A stretch of 64,000 nucleotides of DNA. Origin: Candidatus Limicola stercorigallinarum (GTDB lineage: Bacteria; Actinomycetota; Coriobacteriia; Coriobacteriales; Coriobacteriaceae). The translations under genes and the position numbers were made by a program. How positions within the stretch are numbered: the stretch's first letter is position 1; each line of letters opens with the position of its first letter. The stretch covers positions 24,614 through 88,613 of the forward strand of contig DVID01000014.1 of the NCBI GenBank assembly GCA_018711625.1, read 5' to 3'. Under the pieces are notes generated by a model, which had not been told where the DNA came from, did no database searches, and was given only the letters and a program-made list of their open reading frames with translations. Positions 58,914 to 64,000 of this stretch are shown here, one piece after another.

Positions 58914-59594
58914 ATGGAAGCCACCGTTAAGATTTCGCCCTCCATCCTTTCGGCCGACCTGCTTCATCTCGGTCGTAGCCTTGATGCCATTGCGGGTGCT
59001 GACTTTATCCATGTGGACGTGATGGACGGTCACTTCACCAGCAACCTCACCTACGGCGTGGACGTGGTGCGTGCCTGCAAGCGCGGCAGCGCTGTCCCCG
59101 TTGATGTGCACATGATGGTGACCAACCCCGACGCAACGGTTGATTGGTACATCGAAGCCGGCGCCGACATGATCACCGTTCATTACGAGGCGGCTCGCCA
59201 CCTGCATCGCGTTATTGCTCACATCAAGGACCGTGGCTGCCAGGCGGGCGTTGTGCTTAATCCTGCGACTCCGGTCTGTGTGCTTGAAAGCATCATCGAA
59301 GACGTTGATATGGTGCTTTTGATGAGTGTTGACCCTGGCTTTGGTGGTCAATCGTTCATTCCCTCCACCCTCCAGAAGCTGCGCGACCTACGTGCGCTCA
59401 TGCGCAAGTACAACGTAGCGCCTTTGGTTGAGATTGATGGAGGCGTCTCTGCTGCCAATGTGGCCGAGGTAGTCGCAGCTGGTGCCAACGTGATTGTGGC
59501 CGGCTCTGCTGTCTTTGGCGCTGACGACCCTGCGCACGCGGTGGAAGAGCTGCGCAACCTGGGCAACGCTACACTTCATATTCGGGAGGCATAA
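58914..59594 (+). CDS. rpe: Ribulose-phosphate 3-epimerase
   Basis: ISPSILSADLLHLGRSLDAI, HVDVMDGHFTSNLTYG, VDPGFGGQSFIP. Confidence 0.95.
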   Translation: MEATVKISPSILSADLLHLGRSLDAIAGADFIHVDVMDGHFTSNLTYGVDVVRACKRGSAVPVDVHMMVTNPDATVDWYIEAGADMITVHYEAARHLHRVIAHIKDRGCQAGVVLNPATPVCVLESIIEDVDMVLLMSVDPGFGGQSFIPSTLQKLRDLRALMRKYNVAPLVEIDGGVSAANVAEVVAAGANVIVAGSAVFGADDPAHAVEELRNLGNATLHIREA

Positions 59595-59598
59595 GGGC

Positions 59599-60771
59599 AT
59601 GGCACCCGCCCCTTCCCATATGGTGAATCTTGATTATGCTGCCTCCACGCCAATGCGCGCGGAGGCTCTTGCTGCTCAGGCCCGCTATGACGACTCTGCC
59701 ATCGCGGGCGCAAACCCCAACTCGCTGCACAGCCTGGGCCGACAGGCAGCTGCTGCCCTCGAAGACGCACGGCGTACCTTAGCGCGGACGCTCGGCCCTC
59801 GTGTGCGCACAAGTGAAATTATTCTCACCGGAGGCGGAACGGAATCTGATCAGCTTGCTTTGCTGGGGATTGCTGAAGGTGCGCGCGAACATGACCGGAC
59901 GCGTACCCGCGTCATAGTTTCTGCGCTCGAGCATGACGCCATCCTCGACAATCTTCCACTTCTGAGGGCTGCTGGGTTTACGGTGGACATTGTTCAACCC
60001 TGTCGCAACGGCTATGTGGAGCCCGCTTCGCTAGAAGCGATGCTCGAACGCGACGTCGCACTGGTCTCTATCATGTATGCCAACAACGAGACCGGCGTGG
60101 TGCAGCCACTTGCCGAGCTTGCACAAGCTACCCATCACGTGGGAGCGTACTTCCATACCGATGCCATCCAAGGCTACCTTCATGCACCCTTTACGGTGGA
60201 GGGACTTGGCGTCGACGCACTTTCTGCTGCTGGCCACAAAATCGGCGGACCTGTTGCGTCGGGCTTCTTATATCTCAAGTCGCGCACGCCGCTCCGTCCA
60301 CGCATCTTTGGCGGGGGGCAGGAAGCCGGGCGCCGCGCCGGCACGCAAGATGTGCGTGCGGCCGTAGCGTTTGCCGCCGCTGCCGCCGCTGTGCATGAGC
60401 ATCTTGATGCTGACTACGCGCGCGTGATGGAACTTTCATCCAAGCTTTATCGCACACTTCTTGTGCATCCGAAAATCCATGCGAGCGTTGAGGATCCAGA
60501 ATCGGTGAAGCGTCTTCCGGGCATTGTTTCTATCATGGTGGATGACCATGACTCCGAAGAACTTATCTTGCAGCTCGACCAAGCGGGCTTTGCTGTGTCG
60601 GCCGGATCGGCGTGCTCCTCGGGTTCGCTTTCCGCAAGCCATGTGCTCACTGCTATGGGCATTCCCTCAAATCAGGCCTTTGGTGCCTTGCGCATCTCCT
60701 TTGATGATCGGGTGGACCCACGTGACCTTGACGCCTTTGCCGAAGCCCTTATCGCGTGCGTGGAAAGGTAA
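59599..60771 (+). CDS. Cysteine desulfurase (NifS/IscS-like)
   Basis: NLDYAASTPMR, MYANNETGVVQPLAEL, SAAGHKIGGPVASGFLYL, SAGSACSSGSLSASHVL; ATG 59599. Confidence 0.92.
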   Translation: MAPAPSHMVNLDYAASTPMRAEALAAQARYDDSAIAGANPNSLHSLGRQAAAALEDARRTLARTLGPRVRTSEIILTGGGTESDQLALLGIAEGAREHDRTRTRVIVSALEHDAILDNLPLLRAAGFTVDIVQPCRNGYVEPASLEAMLERDVALVSIMYANNETGVVQPLAELAQATHHVGAYFHTDAIQGYLHAPFTVEGLGVDALSAAGHKIGGPVASGFLYLKSRTPLRPRIFGGGQEAGRRAGTQDVRAAVAFAAAAAAVHEHLDADYARVMELSSKLYRTLLVHPKIHASVEDPESVKRLPGIVSIMVDDHDSEELILQLDQAGFAVSAGSACSSGSLSASHVLTAMGIPSNQAFGALRISFDDRVDPRDLDAFAEALIACVER

Positions 60772-60774
60772 GCC

Positions 60775-61584
60775 ATGAATGTTGCGAGCTTAGAAGAGTA
60801 TCTCTTTGGGCTGTTTCCGCGCAGCACCGCAGAACCATGGGACCACGTAGGCCTTTCCGTGGGTGATCCAGCCTCTGAGATTTCACGCGTTGCGGTGGCC
60901 CTTGACGCAACACCCGCTACCGTTAATGAAGCCGCATCGCAGGGTGCCAACGTGCTTCTCACGCATCATCCGGTCTATATCAAAGCGCCGGATGCTTTTG
61001 TTCCTGAGCCGGGTACCTATCCACAGGCTTCCGCAACCATCTATCGTGCGGCGCAGGCAGGCGTTTCCATCATTTCCATGCACACCAACCTCGATCGCGC
61101 ACCTGCTGCGCGAGAGCGCATGGCTGAGGCATTGGGCCTCACCTGCACTGGTTCGCTTGAAGCGCCTTGTGACAACACGGCACCGGGGCTTGGCGGCATT
61201 GCCAATACCACTACCCCAGAGCCGCTTTCCATCTGGGCAGAACGCGCAGCCAAAGCCTTCGCAACCGAGCCGCGCGTGTGGGGCCACCCCGCCCATATGG
61301 TTTCGCGCGTGGCGCTTCTGGGTGGATCGCTCAGTGACTTAGGAGAGCTTGCGTTTCAGCAAGGGGCCGATGTGATCGTTTGTGGAGAAGCAGGCTATCA
61401 CGTCTGTCAGGATCTTACGGCGCGCGGCTGCTCCGTTGTACTGCTGGGTCATGATGCTTCTGAATATCCGTTCGTGGATATCTTGGTGAAGGTCGCTCAA
61501 GATGCCGGTGTTGCTGCGCAAGATATCGTTACAATGAATCATTCGCGCCAATGGTGGACCGCTCGAGAAGGGATTAGGGGATGA
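60775..61584 (+). CDS. Nif3-like dinuclear metal centre hexameric protein
   Basis: AEPWDHVGLSVGDPASEISRVAVALDATPATVNEA, LLTHHPVYIK, ISMHTNLD. Confidence 0.9.
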   Translation: MNVASLEEYLFGLFPRSTAEPWDHVGLSVGDPASEISRVAVALDATPATVNEAASQGANVLLTHHPVYIKAPDAFVPEPGTYPQASATIYRAAQAGVSIISMHTNLDRAPAARERMAEALGLTCTGSLEAPCDNTAPGLGGIANTTTPEPLSIWAERAAKAFATEPRVWGHPAHMVSRVALLGGSLSDLGELAFQQGADVIVCGEAGYHVCQDLTARGCSVVLLGHDASEYPFVDILVKVAQDAGVAAQDIVTMNHSRQWWTAREGIRG

Positions 61585-62294
61585 GTGTCGGTACAAACCT
61601 GCTGGAGCTGCAAGCGATTGATCTTGACCTCGTGCGTGAGCGCACAGAGCTCTCGCAGATGCCGGAGCTCAAAACGCTCGCTCAAAAACGGAAGACCTAT
61701 GCCAAGCTTAAAGACGAGCTTCTGAAATTGGTGGGTCGCCGCAAGGACCTCGAAACAGAAGTTAACGAGCTCAATGAAGAGGAGCAGGCTTGCCAGCAAG
61801 CGGTGACTGATGCACAAACCGGAGGCGTCGATCCTTCCGACTATCGCTTGGTGCAGGAGCTTGAGCTTGAGCTTACCGACCTCGCCAAGCAGCTCGATCG
61901 TATCGACCACATCCGCACCGAGCGCTTGAAAGCACTTGCCGACGCGCGTGACCGTGAGGCGTATGCGCAGGAGTACATCGCTAAATTTGAGAACGCCGTG
62001 CGTGATGAGGCGCTTGATGCCCGCAAAAAGGCCGAAGACATCAAAGCGCGCATTTCCGAGGGTGAAAAGAAGCGTGCAGCAGTGAGCGCGCGGATTCCTG
62101 CCGACACCCTTGCACAATACGAGGCCGACTTGAAGCGTTTTGGGGGCCTGGCTGTTGAGCAGCTGGTGGGGTCTGTTCCCTCCATCTGCCGCATGGCGCT
62201 TACCGAATCTTCGCTTTCTGATCTTTCCCGCGAGGAAGGGATTACCCGCTGCCCCTACTGCCACCGCATGCTTGTGCTCACCGAGGGGGAGTAA
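61581..62294 (+). CDS. Zinc-ribbon coiled-coil protein, C4-type
   Basis: Long coiled coil plus C-terminal zinc-ribbon remnant TRCPYCHRMLVL; follows nif3-like gene. Confidence 0.8.
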   Translation: MSVGTNLLELQAIDLDLVRERTELSQMPELKTLAQKRKTYAKLKDELLKLVGRRKDLETEVNELNEEEQACQQAVTDAQTGGVDPSDYRLVQELELELTDLAKQLDRIDHIRTERLKALADARDREAYAQEYIAKFENAVRDEALDARKKAEDIKARISEGEKKRAAVSARIPADTLAQYEADLKRFGGLAVEQLVGSVPSICRMALTESSLSDLSREEGITRCPYCHRMLVLTEGE

Positions 62295-62297
62295 CGT

Positions 62298-63545
62298 ATG
62301 CCCTCAACTGATGTCGCTCAACCGTGTGTGTTGCTCTGCGTTACGGGCTGCATCGCGGCCTATAAGGCCTGCGAGGTGCTGCGCGACCTTCAACGGGCCG
62401 GCTGCCGCGTTAAGGTGCTCATGAGCGAGCACGCCACGCACTTTGTAGGACCCACAACGTTCCGAGCGCTCACGCACGAAAAGGTAGCGGTTGGGCTCTT
62501 TGACGACCCTGAGGACCCCATTCATCACATCTCGCTTGCTCAAGAAGCGGATGTGGTGCTTGTAGCGCCCGCTACCGCCAACGTCATGGCCAAGATGGCG
62601 TGTGGCATTGCCGATGACCTGCTTTCGACCACCTTGCTTGCCACCCCTGCTCCCATCGTAGTGGCTCCTGCCATGAACGTTGGCATGTGGGACGCTGCGG
62701 CTACGCAAGAAAACATTGCCACCCTCAAGCGGCGCGGTGTTGCCTTTGTTGAGCCAGGTGAAGGCTACCTTGCTTGCGGCGACGTGGCCAAGGGCCGCCT
62801 GGCTGATCCGAGCGATATCGCTGCATACACACTTCAGGTACTGAACAGCCAGAATACCGCTCGTCATAGTGCTGCGATAGATACCTCTGAAGACCAGACG
62901 CTTCTGGCGGGGGAGCACGTGCTCATCACGGCTGGCCCTACACATGAGCCCATCGACCCTGTGCGTTACATCTCTAACCGCTCTTCGGGAAAGATGGGGA
63001 TTGCTCTTGCCCAAGCAGCGAAGGGCATGGGCGCTGAGGTAACGCTCGTGTTGGGCCCTACAGAGCTCTCAGCACCTGAGGGTGTGTCCTGCATTCCTGT
63101 AGAGACGGCAGCTGAGATGCATGATGCCGCCCTTGCCGCTTTTGATGAGGCGACCATGGCGATTTGTGCTGCAGCCGTCGCCGACTACACGCCGCTACAC
63201 CCAGCTGATCATAAGCTCAAGAAGGACCATGAGCATCTCGAGCGTATTGAGCTTGTTGAGACAAAAGACATCCTCGCGGAGCTTTCGGCCACGAAGGGTG
63301 ATCGCGTCGTGGTGGGCTTTGCGGCCGAAACGGATGACCTCATAGCGCATGCCGCCGCCAAGCGGGAGCGCAAGGGTTGTGATGCCATCGTTGCCAACGA
63401 CGTCTCCTGCGCTGATTCTACGTTTGGAAGCGACACCGATCATGTGTTTTGGATCACCCAAGATGGTGTTGAGGAGCTGCCGCTCATGACGAAGCCCGAC
63501 GTTGCCCGCGCCATCCTGTCGCGTGCAGCCCGCCTGCACGAGTAG
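62298..63545 (+). CDS. coaBC: Bifunctional phosphopantothenoylcysteine decarboxylase/phosphopantothenate-cysteine ligase
   Basis: LLCVTGCIAAYKACEVLRDLQRAG, APAMNVGMWD, EHVLITAGPTHEPIDPVRYISNRSSGKMGIALAQAA. Confidence 0.96.
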   Translation: MPSTDVAQPCVLLCVTGCIAAYKACEVLRDLQRAGCRVKVLMSEHATHFVGPTTFRALTHEKVAVGLFDDPEDPIHHISLAQEADVVLVAPATANVMAKMACGIADDLLSTTLLATPAPIVVAPAMNVGMWDAAATQENIATLKRRGVAFVEPGEGYLACGDVAKGRLADPSDIAAYTLQVLNSQNTARHSAAIDTSEDQTLLAGEHVLITAGPTHEPIDPVRYISNRSSGKMGIALAQAAKGMGAEVTLVLGPTELSAPEGVSCIPVETAAEMHDAALAAFDEATMAICAAAVADYTPLHPADHKLKKDHEHLERIELVETKDILAELSATKGDRVVVGFAAETDDLIAHAAAKRERKGCDAIVANDVSCADSTFGSDTDHVFWITQDGVEELPLMTKPDVARAILSRAARLHE

Positions 63546-63638
63546 GTGGCGCTATAAACGACGCCAGCGTTGTAAGAGGTCGCACCGTATCAAAAGCCAT
63601 TGGTAACGGCTTATTTGCAAGATATCTCAAATTCTTAC

Positions 63639-63667
63639 TTGCATTGCTTGGGCATGTTGAGTAAAGT
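63639..63667 (+). promoter_or_regulatory. Putative promoter of tRNA-Pro
   Basis: TTGCAT-N17-TAAAGT. Confidence 0.6.
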
Positions 63668-63691
63668 ATCTTTTGCTGTTGGTCAGCACAT

Positions 63692-63768
<77 letters not shown>

Positions 63769-63811
63769 GATTATGACGTCGTTTATGGATATCGCATAGC
63801 GGCGAGGAATT

Positions 63812-63853
63812 ATAGGACACCTCTGTAAATAACGGGGGGTGTCCTATTTTTTG
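63812..63853 (+). terminator. Terminator after tRNA-Pro
   Basis: ATAGGACACC..GGTGTCCTAT + TTTTTT. Confidence 0.85.
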
Positions 63854-64000
63854 TGGTTGTTTTGGATTGCTGAAGGTATGGTGCCAGCCAAAAAGGGCCT
63901 TTCGCCAAGACACGCGGTATCACTTTTTCAGCCGTCTTTTTAACTTCCGATAACGATAGGCAAAAGACGCAACTGCCCATACGTAAACTGAGAGCAGGAT

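Overview
The window is a dense bacterial housekeeping region. Almost every gene is on the + strand. Gene order and protein style suggest an actinobacterium of the Coriobacteriia (Collinsella/Olsenella-like); this is inference, not tested. In order it carries: the C-terminus of a P-type ATPase; acnA; cyclophilin and TPR proteins; the mreBCD-mrdA-rodA elongasome operon; a DUF697-like gene; two TIGR03960/TIGR03936 radical-SAM-type genes; rplU-rpmA-obgE-nadD-yqeK-rsfS; dinB (the only confident minus-strand CDS); rpsP-khpA-rimM-trmD-lepB-glyQS-rplS-rnhB-yraN-comM-dprA-trmFO-xerC; rpsB-tsf-pyrH-frr-uppS-cdsA-dxr-rseP-ispG-proS; five tRNA genes, four of them clustered at 45.4-46.7 kb; an ABC-F protein, M50 protease, scpAB-rluB-cmk-plsC-ispH-DUF512-der-plsY-gpsA-rpe-cysteine desulfurase-Nif3-zinc ribbon-coaBC. 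I saw no rRNA, CRISPR array, IS element, prophage or defence island. The best candidate for something undescribed is a pair of intergenic elements (22258-22401 and 45843-45985). Each is a long inverted repeat of nearly the same size (144 and 143 nt). Their stem sequences differ, but they share flank and loop motifs. Other leads are an M50 site-2 protease with a helix-turn-helix-like insertion, identical tRNA-Ala genes in inverted orientation around a tRNA(CAU), a PBP2 with an extra N-terminal hydrophobic segment, and a possibly leaderless dinB mRNA. All calls come from reading the sequence and the supplied ORF translations; no searches or folding were run.
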